The notes under the pieces were generated by a model that was not told the DNA's origin, made no database searches, and worked only from the letters and a program-made list of their open reading frames with translations. From Pseudomonas quebecensis (GTDB taxonomy: Bacteria; Pseudomonadota; Gammaproteobacteria; Pseudomonadales; Pseudomonadaceae), in NCBI RefSeq assembly GCF_026410085.1, contig NZ_CP112866.1, positions 2,728,001 to 2,792,000 of the forward strand: a DNA stretch of 64,000 nucleotides. Reading direction: 5' to 3'. Numbering within the stretch: the first letter of the stretch is position 1; each line of letters begins with the position of its first letter. Of this stretch, positions 18,015 to 26,710 are shown in pieces. The translations under genes were made by a program, and so were the position numbers.

Positions 18015-18386
18015 GCCCAGGGTACCGCCCAGGAACAGCTGATCGAGCCAGAACACCTGGTGCAGCAGCACAATCACCCAGAACAGCACCTGGTAAGACA
18101 CCTTACGCGTCTTGTGCCGGAACACTTGCTGAGCGATTAACGCGCCAGGCCAGCCGCCCGCCAGCTCGACGGCGTGCAGGACGTTTTCGGGGGTGCGCCA
18201 GCTGTCGGTGCGGGCTTTGCGTTTATCGCTCCAGTACAAGAAAAACGCCACCACGCTGACCACGCCATACGCCACCAGCGGCAACACGGTCTCGCCGCGA
18301 TACCACAGCAGGCCCGCGCCCAGCAGCGGCGCCGCGCACAGCAGTACAAAGACCAGCGCCTTGAGGCGGGGATGCTGGATCGTCAT
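18003..18386 (-). CDS. DUF1294 membrane protein
   Basis: A 127-residue protein with three or four hydrophobic segments: about 10-28, 36-52 and 98-118. The signature of DUF1294 is present: the [40 protein letters not shown] block, with the GGWPG core, then [12 protein letters not shown]1294 domains often follow a cold-shock domain; here it is stand-alone. Its ATG overlaps the uppP stop (18383-18386), so it is the second gene of a uppP operon. Function is unknown. Confidence 0.85.
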   Translation of the reverse strand: MTIQHPRLKALVFVLLCAAPLLGAGLLWYRGETVLPLVAYGVVSVVAFFLYWSDKRKARTDSWRTPENVLHAVELAGGWPGALIAQQVFRHKTRKVSYQVLFWVIVLLHQVFWLDQLFLGGTLGSIL

Positions 18387-19213
18387 GCCTTGGCGGCCGC
18401 CCAGTCGATCCAGCCGAACTGCCAGGTCGCCAGGATCAGCAGGCCGAACGCGATCCGGTACCAGGCGAACACCGCGTAGCTATGGCTGGCAATGAACTTG
18501 AGCAGGCCCTTGACCGCGATCATCGCGAAAATGAATGAGGTGACGAAGCCGATGGCGAATACCGGCAGGTCAGCCGGCTGGAACAGGTCGCGGTACTTGT
18601 AGCCCGAGTACACCGCCGCGCCCACCATGGTCGGCATGGCCAGGAAGAACGAAAACTCGGTGGCGGTCTTGCGCGACAGGCCGAACAACAGGCCGCCGAT
18701 AATGGTTGCGCCGGAGCGCGAGGTGCCGGGAATCATCGCCAGGCACTGGGCAAACCCCACCTTCAGTGCATCCTTCCAGGTGATGTCATCCACTGTTTCG
18801 GCGTGCACTTCATGCTGGCGGCGCTCGGCCCACAGCATGATCAAACCACCCACTACCAACGCGGCGGCGACAGTGATCGGGTTGAACAGGTAATGGTGAA
18901 TGGCATCGGCGAAAATCACCCCCAGCACCACCGCCGGCAAAAACGCGATCAGCAGGTTGGCGGTGAAACGCCGGGCCTTGGGTTGGGTTGGAAGGCCGGT
19001 GACCACATCGAAAATCTTGCCGCGAAACTCCCACACCACCGCGAGAATGGCGCCCAGCTGGATGATGATATTGAAAGCGTTGAAACGGTCGCCGGTGAAA
19101 TCCAGCAAATCGGCCACGATGATCTGGTGGCCGGTGCTGGAGATCGGCAGGAACTCGGTGAGCCCCTCGACGACGCCCAGAATAAGTGCCTGTATGGCGG
19201 TCCAAAAATCCAT
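18383..19213 (-). CDS. uppP: undecaprenyl-diphosphatase (bacitracin resistance)
   Basis: An integral membrane phosphatase that recycles undecaprenyl pyrophosphate to the monophosphate carrier used for peptidoglycan and O-antigen synthesis. The two BacA motifs are intact: the glutamate-rich [17 protein letters not shown] and [20 protein letters not shown]. About seven to eight transmembrane segments are predictable. The start is taken as ATG 19213, giving 276 residues with a GGGGGAA stretch just upstream; ATG 19231 is possible. It is coupled to the downstream DUF1294 gene. Confidence 0.93.
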   Translation of the reverse strand: MDFWTAIQALILGVVEGLTEFLPISSTGHQIIVADLLDFTGDRFNAFNIIIQLGAILAVVWEFRGKIFDVVTGLPTQPKARRFTANLLIAFLPAVVLGVIFADAIHHYLFNPITVAAALVVGGLIMLWAERRQHEVHAETVDDITWKDALKVGFAQCLAMIPGTSRSGATIIGGLLFGLSRKTATEFSFFLAMPTMVGAAVYSGYKYRDLFQPADLPVFAIGFVTSFIFAMIAVKGLLKFIASHSYAVFAWYRIAFGLLILATWQFGWIDWAAAKA

Positions 19214-19349
19214 GCTTCCCCCAAAGGTCATGCTTGGCGCATGCCCGGTTAGTCTTTTAATGGTTCACTGACGACGAGCGCGCTGAAGGCCCGGCGTTGA
19301 CCATGGTCAATGCCGGTCTGCAAAAATTCTGTGAAAAATCAGGCAGTAC

Positions 19350-19376
19350 TCAGGTTTTTCGATTTCAGGCCGAAAG
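19350..19376 (+). promoter_or_regulatory. candidate sigma-28 (FliA) promoter for the MCP gene
   Basis: TCAGGTTT (19350-19357), an 11-nt spacer, then GCCGAAAG (19369-19376) match the FliA consensus TAAAGTTT-N11-GCCGATAA at six of eight positions in each half and with exact spacing. It lies about 67 bp before the MCP ATG. Flagellar-regulon control of a chemoreceptor is expected, which supports the call. Confidence 0.55.
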
Positions 19377-19442
19377 CCTATCAGACAAGGCGTAAAAGTC
19401 GATGAAACGCCACAATTATAAAAAAGCCGGAGTGACAGGACG

Positions 19443-21077
19443 ATGAACAGTTTGCGCAATATGTCGATCAGCCGGCGGCTTTGGCTGATCCTGATAGTCG
19501 CCGTGCTGATGCTGTTGGCTTTGGGTTTGCTGATGCTCAAGCAGATTCATGACGACCTTTACCAGGCCAAGCGCCTGCAGACCCAGCACGTGGTACAGAC
19601 CGCCAGTGGGATCCTGGCGTTTTATCACGGCCTGGAAACCACCGGCGCGATGACCCGCGAAGCCGCGCAGAAACAGGCCCTCAGCGCCGTACGGGGGCTG
19701 CGCTACGACCACGACGACTATTTCTGGATCAACGACCTCACGCCCGTGATGGTGATGCACCCGGCCAACCCCAAGCTCGACGGCCAGAACCTCTCGGCCA
19801 TCCGCGACCCCGACGGTTTTGCCGTGTTCAACGAATTCGTGGCCCTGGCCAAGGCCAAGGGCGCCGGTATCGTCAACTATCGTTGGCCCAAGCCTGGGGC
19901 CGAAGCGCCGGTGGCCAAGACTTCGTATATCCAATTGTTCGAACCCTGGGGCTGGATTATCGGCTCCGGTGTGTATGTGGACGACGTGCAGGCCGAGTTC
20001 AACGGGCAGGTGTGGAAAGCCTCGATGATCGGCCTGGTGATCGCGCTGGTGATGGCCCTGCTGGTGACACTGATCGCCCGCAGCATCGTGCAGCCGTTGC
20101 AGGCTGCGGTGAACGCCATGGGCAATATCGCCAGCGGCGAAAGCGACCTGACCCGCAGCCTCGACACCCACGGGCGCGACGAAGTCACTCAACTGTCCCA
20201 GCACTTCAACAGCTTTACCGCCAAGCTGCGCCAGGTGGTCAGCCAGTTGCAGGCGTGCGCCAATGCCTTGGGCCAGTCGTCCCAGGAGTTGGGCAATAAC
20301 GCCAGCCAGGCCCATGACCGCAGCCAGCAGCAGTCCCAGCAGATGGAACTGGTGGCCACCGCCATCAATGAAGTCACCTATGGCGTGCAGGACGTGGCCA
20401 AGAATGCCGAACACGCCGCCAGCGAAATGCGCGACGCCCAGGCCCAGGCGCAGCAGGGCCAGGTCAATATCGATGGCAGCCTGCAACGCATCGATCAGCT
20501 CTCCACCACCATCAGCCAGGCCGTGGACGTGATCCGCACCTTGTCCAGTGAAAGCACGCAGATCGGCGGCGTATTGGAAGTGATCCGCTCCATTGCCGAC
20601 CAGACCAACCTGCTGGCGCTCAACGCCGCGATTGAAGCCGCGCGCGCCGGCGAGCAAGGCCGTGGCTTCGCCGTGGTGGCCGATGAAGTGCGCCTGCTGG
20701 CCCAGCGCACACAAAAATCCACCGCCGAGATCCAGGTGATGATTGAACGCCTGCAAGGTCATTCCGAAGCGGCGGTGAAGGTCATCAGCGACAGCCACAG
20801 CGCCTCGCAACTGACCATCGAACAGGCCGGTCTGGCGGGTGAAAGCCTGAACGCGATCGGCCAGGCGCTGCGCAACCTCAACGGTCTTAATGCATCTATC
20901 GCCAGTGCGACCTTGCAACAATCCCATGTCGTGGAGGACATCAACCAGAACGTCACCCAGGCGGCCAGTCTGTCCCATAGCACCGCCCTGGCGGCGGAAC
21001 AGTCGAGTGTGGCCAGTGCCCAATTGCGCGGTCTGAGTGAACAACTCGACGGGCTGCTGCGTCAGTTCAAGGTCTAG
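19443..21077 (+). CDS. methyl-accepting chemotaxis protein with a single Cache domain
   Basis: A 544-residue chemoreceptor. TM1 is at about residues 13-33. A periplasmic Cache_2/sCache sensor (about 35-185) contains the characteristic [21 protein letters not shown] and [18 protein letters not shown]2 is at about 195-215, followed by HAMP and the cytoplasmic four-helix signalling domain with the hairpin tip [32 protein letters not shown]. sCache receptors of this kind in Pseudomonas often sense small carboxylates such as pyruvate, acetate or malate, but the ligand here is not known. There is no C-terminal CheR/CheB tether pentapeptide. A sigma-28-like promoter lies upstream. Confidence 0.92.
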   Translation: MNSLRNMSISRRLWLILIVAVLMLLALGLLMLKQIHDDLYQAKRLQTQHVVQTASGILAFYHGLETTGAMTREAAQKQALSAVRGLRYDHDDYFWINDLTPVMVMHPANPKLDGQNLSAIRDPDGFAVFNEFVALAKAKGAGIVNYRWPKPGAEAPVAKTSYIQLFEPWGWIIGSGVYVDDVQAEFNGQVWKASMIGLVIALVMALLVTLIARSIVQPLQAAVNAMGNIASGESDLTRSLDTHGRDEVTQLSQHFNSFTAKLRQVVSQLQACANALGQSSQELGNNASQAHDRSQQQSQQMELVATAINEVTYGVQDVAKNAEHAASEMRDAQAQAQQGQVNIDGSLQRIDQLSTTISQAVDVIRTLSSESTQIGGVLEVIRSIADQTNLLALNAAIEAARAGEQGRGFAVVADEVRLLAQRTQKSTAEIQVMIERLQGHSEAAVKVISDSHSASQLTIEQAGLAGESLNAIGQALRNLNGLNASIASATLQQSHVVEDINQNVTQAASLSHSTALAAEQSSVASAQLRGLSEQLDGLLRQFKV

Positions 21078-21090
21078 CGCTACCCGCTGC

Positions 21091-21111
21091 GGGAGGGACG
21101 CGCGCCCTCCC
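21091..21111 (+). terminator. GC-rich hairpin after the MCP gene
   Basis: GGGAGGG (21091-21097) and CCCTCCC (21105-21111) form a perfect 7-bp stem with a 7-nt loop, 13 bp after the stop. No T-tract follows. Confidence 0.45.
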
Positions 21112-21189
21112 CGGCGGCCTCTGAGTGTTTTGTAGATTCCCTCCCTCTGGTTACAATCCCCGCCTCTTTTACTCTCCCAAGGAACCGCC

Positions 21190-21753
21190 ATGTCCGGGCT
21201 TGAACTATTCGCCTTTGCGCTGGGGGTGATCGCCGTCTGGCTGACGGTCAAGCAGAACCCCTGGTGCTGGCCCATCGGGCTGGTGATGGTGCTGCTCTCC
21301 ACCTGGCTGTTCTACGAGGTGAAGCTGTATTCCGACATGCTGCTGCAGGTGGTCTACGCCGCGCTGCAAGTGTATGGCTGGTGGCAATGGACCCGCGCCG
21401 GCGAAGTCAAGCAAGGCCGCCTGGTGACTCGCCTGGGCGTGCCGGCCGTCCTGGCCAGCCTGGCGCTGGGCGCGGTTGGCAGCCTGTTGCTCGGCGCGGC
21501 AATGGCGCACTGGACCGACGCCGCGCAACCCTGGCTCGACGCCGCGCTCACCGGTTTTAGCCTGGTGGCGCAGGTATGGATGGCGCAGAAACGCGTGCAA
21601 TGCTGGCCGTTGTGGATTTGCGTGGATGTGATCTTTGTCGGGCTGTTCCTCTACAAAGGCATGCACCTCATTGCCGCGCTGTATGCGCTGTTCACCGTGA
21701 TCGCCGTGCAAGGCTGGCGCGAGTGGCGCGCCGATCCGGCGTTGCGCACATGA
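21190..21753 (+). CDS. pnuC: nicotinamide riboside/mononucleotide transporter PnuC
   Basis: A 187-residue inner-membrane facilitator of the PnuC family with about seven transmembrane helices. Family marks are VWLTVKQNPWCWPIGLV, the YSDMLLQVVYAALQVYGWWQW segment with the substrate-contacting WxxW-type aromatic pattern, and the distal WPLWICVDVIFVGLFLYKG. CCAAGGAA precedes the ATG. Its last base pairs overlap the kinase gene (ATGA), so uptake and phosphorylation of nicotinamide riboside are coupled. A weak promoter with TACAAT at 21152-21157 lies upstream. Confidence 0.9.
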   Translation: MSGLELFAFALGVIAVWLTVKQNPWCWPIGLVMVLLSTWLFYEVKLYSDMLLQVVYAALQVYGWWQWTRAGEVKQGRLVTRLGVPAVLASLALGAVGSLLLGAAMAHWTDAAQPWLDAALTGFSLVAQVWMAQKRVQCWPLWICVDVIFVGLFLYKGMHLIAALYALFTVIAVQGWREWRADPALRT

Positions 21754-22280
21754 AGGTGGTGGTATTGGCCGGCCCGGAATCCAGCGGCAAAAGCTGGCTG
21801 GCGGCGCAATTGCAGGCGCAGTTCGGCGGGTTGATGGTCGGCGAGTACGTGCGGTATTTCATCGACCATCACCAACGCGATACCTGCCTGGCAGACATCC
21901 CGGCCATTGCCCGCGGCCAATTGGCCTGGGAAGACGCCGCCCGCGCCGAGCGCCCGGATCTGCTGATCCTCGACACCCACCTGCTGACCAACCGGCTATG
22001 GAGCCAGACCTTGTTCGGCGACTGTCCCGCCTGGCTTGAAGATGAGCTGCTGGCCCGTCACTACGACCTGCATCTGTTGCTGTCGCCCGACGATGTGGAA
22101 TGGACCGCCGACGGCCAGCGCTGCCAGCCTTGCCTGGCGGACCGCCAGGCGTTTTTCCAGGCGGGCCTGGACTGGCTGCACCAGCATCAACAGCCCACCG
22201 TGGTGATCGGCGGCGATTGGGAGGAACGCCGGCAAGCGGCGTTCGCGGCGGTGGGAAAACTGCTCAACCAGCCTCTGTAA
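21750..22280 (+). CDS. NadR-like ribosylnicotinamide kinase
   Basis: A 176-residue P-loop kinase equivalent to the C-terminal RNK domain of NadR alone; the helix-turn-helix and NMN adenylyltransferase domains of full NadR are absent. Visible are Walker A GPESSGKS at the N terminus, then GEYVRYF, the ILDTHLLTNRLWSQ substrate region and LLLSPDDVEWTADGQR, which mirrors the NadR motif around the lid. It would phosphorylate nicotinamide riboside entering through PnuC to make NMN for NAD. The start ATG 21750 overlaps the pnuC stop. The frame opened further upstream is within pnuC and is ignored. Confidence 0.85.
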   Translation: MKVVVLAGPESSGKSWLAAQLQAQFGGLMVGEYVRYFIDHHQRDTCLADIPAIARGQLAWEDAARAERPDLLILDTHLLTNRLWSQTLFGDCPAWLEDELLARHYDLHLLLSPDDVEWTADGQRCQPCLADRQAFFQAGLDWLHQHQQPTVVIGGDWEERRQAAFAAVGKLLNQPL

Positions 22281-22312
22281 CAGCGAACACGCCGACAGAG
22301 GCTGGGCGTGGA

Positions 22313-24037
22313 TCAGTAGCCCAAGGACAACCCGGTATTACGACGCGGGTCATTGGCCCCATAGAACCGGTTGTTGCCCACCGGCTTGCCGCCCAGCGAA
22401 GGCGCGCCCACCAGGATCGCCGCCAAGTGGTTGGCGTCCTGCGGACCTGCGAACTTATGGCCCCAGCTCTCGAGGATTTTCTGGGTATCCGGGCTCACCG
22501 CAAACGTCTCCAGGTTGGTCGTCTCGGGCATCCACTGTTGGTGGAAGCGCGGCGCGTCCACCGCTTCCTGGATATTCATTTTGTAGTCGATCACGTTGAG
22601 GATCGTCAGCAACGTCGCGGTGATGATGCGGCTGCCGCCCGGCGTGCCCACCACCATCACGGCCTTGCCATCCTTGGTCACGATGGTCGGGCTCATGGAT
22701 GACAGCGGCGCCTTGCCCGGTGCGATCGCATTGGCTTCGCCCTGCACCAGACCGTACATGTTCGGCACGCCGACCTTGACGGTGAAATCGTCCATTTCGT
22801 CATTGAGAATGACACCGGTCTTGCTTGCCATCACGCCGGCACCGAACCAGTCGTTAAGGGTGTAAGTGACCGAGACCGCATTGCCCCACTTGTCGACGAT
22901 GGAATAGTGGGTGGTGTTATTGCCTTCATGGGGCGCCACACCGGGCTTGATCGCCTGGGAGTCGCCAGCCTTTTGCGGCTCGATGGCGGCGCGCAGCTTG
23001 GCGGCGTAGTCCTTGTCCAGCAGATGGTCGATGGGGTTTTGTACGAAATCCGGATCGCCCAGGTAGCTGTTGCGGTCCACGTAGGCGTGACGCATCGCTT
23101 CGATCTGGTAGTGCAGGCCCTGGGCCGAGTGGTAGCCCAGGTCGGCCATCGGGTAGCCTTCGAGGATGTTCATGATCTGGCAGATCACCACCCCACCGGA
23201 GCTGGGTGGCGGCGCCGAGACCACGTGGTAGCCGCGATAGTCGCATTCGATGGGCGCCAGTTCGCGGGTCTTGTACTTGTCCAGGTCGGCCTGGGTGATG
23301 ATGCCCTTGCCGGCCTGGCTGGAATCCACCAATGCCTTGGCGACCCAGCCTTTATAGAAACCGTCGCTGCCTCTGGCGGAGATTTCCTTGAGGGTCCTGG
23401 CCAGGTCTTTCTGCACCAGTTTCTGACCGACCTGCAGCGGCTGGCCGTTATGCAGGAAGATCCCGCGCAGGTCTTTGTCTTTTGCGAACTCGCCGGTGGC
23501 GGTGTGCAGCAGGTCAATATCGCCTTGCTCCAGGGCGAAGCCGTTTTCCGCCAGTTTGATCGCCGGGGCAATGACCTGGGCACGCTTGAGGGTGCCATAT
23601 TTGCTCAAGGCCAACTCCATGCCGGAGACCGTACCAGGTACGCCGACCGCCAAATGGCCTTTGGCGCTCAGGCCCTCCACGACATTGCCGTCCTTGTCCA
23701 GGTACATATCGGCGGTGGCCGCCAGCGGCGCTTTTTCGCGGAAATCGAGGAAGGTCTTGCGGCCGTCGGCCAGTTGCACGGTCATGAAACCGCCGCCGCC
23801 CAGGTTGCCGGCGGCCGGGTACACCACCGCCAGCGCATAGCCCACGGCCACCGCCGCATCCACTGCGTTACCGCCGGCTTTAAGCACATCCACGCCCACG
23901 TGGGTGGCCAGATGCTGGGCCGTGACCACCATGCCGTTTTCACCGGCCACCGGGGCCTGGGACGCGGCGTGCACGCCGCTGACCGTCAACACCAGGGCAG
24001 TGGCAATCAATGTGCGGCTGAAGGGTTGGTATTTCAT
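22313..24037 (-). CDS. ggt: gamma-glutamyltransferase (periplasmic, autoprocessed)
   Basis: A 574-residue Ntn-hydrolase precursor with a signal peptide ending near GVHAAS. It cleaves gamma-glutamyl bonds of glutathione and related compounds in the periplasm. The precursor self-cleaves before T375 in NNTTHYSIVD, making T375 the catalytic N-terminal residue of the small subunit. Also present are GGNAVDAAVAVGYALAVVYP, the NLGGGGFM loop, DFREKAPLAA with the substrate-binding arginine, and the LNDEMDDF and PLSSMSPTIV motifs of the small subunit. All key residues look intact. It is divergent from the PatB-type lyase gene at 24243; together they could degrade gamma-glutamyl-cysteine conjugates, which is inference. 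Confidence 0.93.
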   Translation of the reverse strand: MKYQPFSRTLIATALVLTVSGVHAASQAPVAGENGMVVTAQHLATHVGVDVLKAGGNAVDAAVAVGYALAVVYPAAGNLGGGGFMTVQLADGRKTFLDFREKAPLAATADMYLDKDGNVVEGLSAKGHLAVGVPGTVSGMELALSKYGTLKRAQVIAPAIKLAENGFALEQGDIDLLHTATGEFAKDKDLRGIFLHNGQPLQVGQKLVQKDLARTLKEISARGSDGFYKGWVAKALVDSSQAGKGIITQADLDKYKTRELAPIECDYRGYHVVSAPPPSSGGVVICQIMNILEGYPMADLGYHSAQGLHYQIEAMRHAYVDRNSYLGDPDFVQNPIDHLLDKDYAAKLRAAIEPQKAGDSQAIKPGVAPHEGNNTTHYSIVDKWGNAVSVTYTLNDWFGAGVMASKTGVILNDEMDDFTVKVGVPNMYGLVQGEANAIAPGKAPLSSMSPTIVTKDGKAVMVVGTPGGSRIITATLLTILNVIDYKMNIQEAVDAPRFHQQWMPETTNLETFAVSPDTQKILESWGHKFAGPQDANHLAAILVGAPSLGGKPVGNNRFYGANDPRRNTGLSLGY

Positions 24038-24242
24038 CCATGGCTACTCGGGTGATTGAGATGCACCAAAATAGCCCGACTCAGATCCCAGCCCCAGCGC
24101 AATGGCGTTTTTATTACAGAACTTGTCGGTCACGGGACGAAGCCATCAATATGCCTGCATCTTGCAAAGCGCGGCCCCGCTGCTGGCATCTGGCAGTTAT
24201 CCCGTTAGAATCAGCTCCCCTGCCCTTTGAGACGAGCCGCCC

Positions 24243-25388
24243 ATGAGCTTTGATTTCGACACGATCCACTCCCGCCTCGGCACCGGCAGCACCAAGTGGA
24301 GCCGTTACCCGGAAGACGTGTTGCCGATGTGGATCGCCGACATGGACATCGCCGCGCCGCCGGCGGTGCTGCAAGCCCTGCGCGAGCGTCTCGACCAGCA
24401 GATCCTCGGCTACAGCGTGGCCGGCCCGCAGGTGCGCCAGGCCATCGTCGACGAATTGTGGGCCAAGTACGCCTGGCGCGTGCTGCCCGAAGAACTGCTG
24501 TTCCTGCCCGGCGTCGAACCTGGCTTCAATATGGCGCTGCACGCCTTTGTGCAGCCCGGCCAAGCGGTGGTGTTGCAAACCCCCAACTACCGGCCGATTC
24601 GTCTGGCGCCGGGCCACTGGAACCTGCCACGCATCGAAGTGCCGTTTGCATTCGAAAACGGTGAATACCTGACCCCGTTGCCCGCGATGCGTCAGGCACT
24701 GAATGGCGCGGGAGCGCTGCTGCTGAGCAACCCGCACAACCCCATCGGCAAAGTATTCCCACGCGAAGAACTGCTGGCCGTGGCGAACGCCTGCCTGGAC
24801 AACGGTGCATTGATCATCAGCGACGAAATCCACGCCGAACTGTGCTTCGATGGCCGCCGCCACATCCCTACCGCCAGCTTGAGCCCGGCCATCGCACAGC
24901 GCACGATTACGCTGATGTCGGCGAGCAAGGCCTATAACGTCGCGGGCCTGAAAACCTGCTTTGCGGTGATCCAGAACGCCGAGATCCGCGAGCGTTTCAA
25001 CAACGCGCGCTGCGGCATGGTCGACAGCGTCAGCCCCTTGGGCCTGGAAGCGACCCGCGCCGCTTACAGCCAATGCGGCGAGTGGCTCGACGCGCTGCTC
25101 GCGTACCTGCAGGCCAACCGCGACTATCTGATGACGGCGGTGCGCAGCCGCTTACCCGGCGTGGTGATGCATGCGCCGCAAGGTACCTTCCTGGCCTGGC
25201 TGGATTGCAGCGCTCTGGGCCTGGAAGATCCGCAGCAATTCTTCCTGGAACAGGCTAAGGTCGGTTTGAGCGCAGGCATTGAGTTTGGTGATGACAGCCA
25301 ACAATTCGTGCGCCTGAATTTCGGCTGCCCACGGGCGATGCTGGAAGAAGGCCTGCAACGCATGGAGCGGGCGCTGCGCGAACGCTGA
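24243..25388 (+). CDS. patB: PatB/MalY-type cysteine-S-conjugate beta-lyase (PLP)
   Basis: A 381-residue fold-type I PLP enzyme. The PLP lysine is K229 in SASKAYNVAGLK, with NPHNPIG and ISDEIHAEL completing the cofactor pocket. The N-terminal MWIADMDIAAPPAV and GYSVAGPQVRQAI are typical of MalY/PatB. Members split cystathionine or cysteine conjugates into pyruvate, ammonia and a thiol. The gene starts 205 bp from the divergent ggt gene and ends in a strong palindrome. The annotation as aminotransferase is a common alternative, but the motifs favour C-S lyase. The symbol follows the family, not a proven orthologue. Confidence 0.85.
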   Translation: MSFDFDTIHSRLGTGSTKWSRYPEDVLPMWIADMDIAAPPAVLQALRERLDQQILGYSVAGPQVRQAIVDELWAKYAWRVLPEELLFLPGVEPGFNMALHAFVQPGQAVVLQTPNYRPIRLAPGHWNLPRIEVPFAFENGEYLTPLPAMRQALNGAGALLLSNPHNPIGKVFPREELLAVANACLDNGALIISDEIHAELCFDGRRHIPTASLSPAIAQRTITLMSASKAYNVAGLKTCFAVIQNAEIRERFNNARCGMVDSVSPLGLEATRAAYSQCGEWLDALLAYLQANRDYLMTAVRSRLPGVVMHAPQGTFLAWLDCSALGLEDPQQFFLEQAKVGLSAGIEFGDDSQQFVRLNFGCPRAMLEEGLQRMERALRER

Positions 25389-25395
25389 GAAACGA

Positions 25396-25420
25396 ACCGT
25401 GGGAGCGCCGCTCCCACGGT
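25396..25420. terminator. 12-bp perfect inverted repeat, bidirectional terminator candidate
   Basis: ACCGTGGGAGCG and CGCTCCCACGGT form an uninterrupted palindrome around one central base, lying between the convergent patB and molbindin genes and 8 bp from each stop. It belongs to the GTGGGAG/CTCCCAC class seen elsewhere in this window (2014-2040, 53866-53951). Confidence 0.55.
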
Positions 25421-25428
25421 CGGGCCGT

Positions 25429-25644
25429 CTAGAGTTTGGCGATGGACACTTCGGTGGACTTCACAAAGGCAATCACTTCACTGCCCACTTTCAATTCCAG
25501 GTCGCGCACCGAGCGGGTGGTGATGACCGAGGTGACAATACCGGACGCGGTCTGCACGTCGATTTCCGACACCACCTCCCCTAACAGGATTTCCTTGATC
25601 ACACCCTTGAACTGGTTGCGCACGTTGATCGCTTTGATGGTCAT
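25429..25644 (-). CDS. molbindin (single Mop/TOBE domain)
   Basis: A 71-residue molybdate/tungstate-binding protein made of a single TOBE (Mop) domain. It starts MTIKAINVRNQFKGVIKEI, the molbindin signature, with ASGIVTSVITTRSVRDLELKVG and the final VIAFVKSTEVSIAK strand. AGGAAA lies 6 nt before the ATG at 25644; the longer in-frame opening is rejected. In other Pseudomonas a similar protein (SsuF) ends the sulfonate-use operon, but no ssu genes are adjacent here. Upstream is a striking nested palindrome. The gene is probably monocistronic. Confidence 0.85.
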   Translation of the reverse strand: MTIKAINVRNQFKGVIKEILLGEVVSEIDVQTASGIVTSVITTRSVRDLELKVGSEVIAFVKSTEVSIAKL

Positions 25645-25707
25645 GTCGGCTTTCCTGATGGCTGTTGGGTAATCCGCACGAATGCGCAGGGTCCCAACAT
25701 GCGCCAC

Positions 25708-25783
25708 GCCTTGATATATGAAAAGGAATAAATAACTATTTATTTATTCCTTTAGGAAATATACGCCTTCCAGGTATCAAGGC
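25708..25783. promoter_or_regulatory. nested inverted repeats upstream of the molbindin gene
   Basis: The inner element at 25722-25753 is a 14-bp perfect AT-rich inverted repeat (AAAGGAATAAATAA / TTATTTATTCCTTT) with a CTAT loop. The outer arms GCCTTGATA (25708-25716) and TATCAAGGC (25775-25783) are also perfect complements. The element begins directly after the fecR stop and lies 64-139 bp upstream of the molbindin ATG. Low stem GC argues against a terminator; an operator or a small inserted palindromic element fits better. Confidence 0.5.
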
Positions 25784-26710
25784 TTACGCGTTTGCCCCGG
25801 CAGCTGTCAGCGTTACCCAATAGCGCGTGCGCGCGTGCACCTCAAAACCCAAGGTCGAGGCCAGCAAACCCAGGACGCTGTCAGTGTCGTCCAACCGAAA
25901 ACTCCCGGTAACGCGCAGCGTTTCAAGGCTGGGGTCCCAGCGCAGCACGCCGGGACGGTAGCGTTCAAGCTCGCGCAAAAAATCTCCCAGGGCTTGGTTC
26001 TGCGCGGTCAGCACGCCGTCGCGCCAGCCCAGTTGCAATACGTCGAACGGCAGCGATGCGCCCAGACCGGTGGCATTCAATAGCGCTTGCTGGCCACCCC
26101 GCAGCGTGGACACCTGCCCGTTCGCATCACGCACCTGCACCGCGCCTTTGAGCACCGAGACGCGGCAGCCGGCGGCCAGTTGCCGCACGCAGACGTCGGC
26201 CTGGCTGACCCGCAGTTGCCCGTAACGGGTGTAAACCGTCATTGCAGCCGCACCAGGCACGTTCAGCGCCAGCTCGCCGTCAACCAGGGTGATGTGTCGC
26301 TGTGCCAGGTCCACATCCACTGCCGTGGCGGTATTGAGTTGCAGGCTGGCGCCATCAGCCAATGGCAGGCGTTGGCGTTCGCCGGTGGCGGTGCGCACAT
26401 CGGCGCGCCAGGCTTCGAGAGGTAACTGACGGCTGATCAGCCACGCCGTGGGCACCAGGGCGGCCACTCCCAACGCACGCTTGAGCACCGCGCGCCGCCC
26501 TGGCTGCGGGCGGTCAAGGCTGGCCATCGCCAGGGCCGGGGGCAAGTTACTGAAGCGCTGGCGCAAGGTCTGGGCTTTTTGCCAGGTCTGCTCGTGCTGG
26601 GGATGGCTGTCGCGCCAATGTTGCAGCGCGGCATGATCGCGCTCGGTGGCCGCGCCGGACTCCAGCAGCGCCAGCCACTGCGCCGCTGCGCGCGCTACGT
26701 CTCGGCTCAC
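25784..26710 (-). CDS. FecR-family anti-sigma/sigma-regulator membrane protein
   Basis: About 308 residues. The N-terminal DUF4880-like cytoplasmic region (AAQWLALLESGAATERDHAALQHWRDSHPQHEQTW) binds the ECF sigma factor, one hydrophobic segment (about 83-100, GVAALVPTAWLISRQLPL) crosses the membrane, and the periplasmic FecR domain has ATGERQRLPLADGASLQLNTATAV and the GELALNVPG strands. A GTG start at 26710 overlaps the sigma-factor stop (GTGA), the usual coupling for fecI-fecR; an ATG at 26728 is the alternative. It would relay occupancy of a TonB-dependent receptor to the sigma factor. No receptor gene is adjacent. Confidence 0.85.
   Translation of the reverse strand: MSRDVARAAAQWLALLESGAATERDHAALQHWRDSHPQHEQTWQKAQTLRQRFSNLPPALAMASLDRPQPGRRAVLKRALGVAALVPTAWLISRQLPLEAWRADVRTATGERQRLPLADGASLQLNTATAVDVDLAQRHITLVDGELALNVPGAAAMTVYTRYGQLRVSQADVCVRQLAAGCRVSVLKGAVQVRDANGQVSTLRGGQQALLNATGLGASLPFDVLQLGWRDGVLTAQNQALGDFLRELERYRPGVLRWDPSLETLRVTGSFRLDDTDSVLGLLASTLGFEVHARTRYWVTLTAAGANA

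Noticed and set aside
19416..21302. A 628-codon frame antisense to the chemoreceptor gene
   Set aside because: The chemoreceptor frame has all MCP motifs; the antisense translation is Gly/His/Gln-rich and runs through two unrelated genes.
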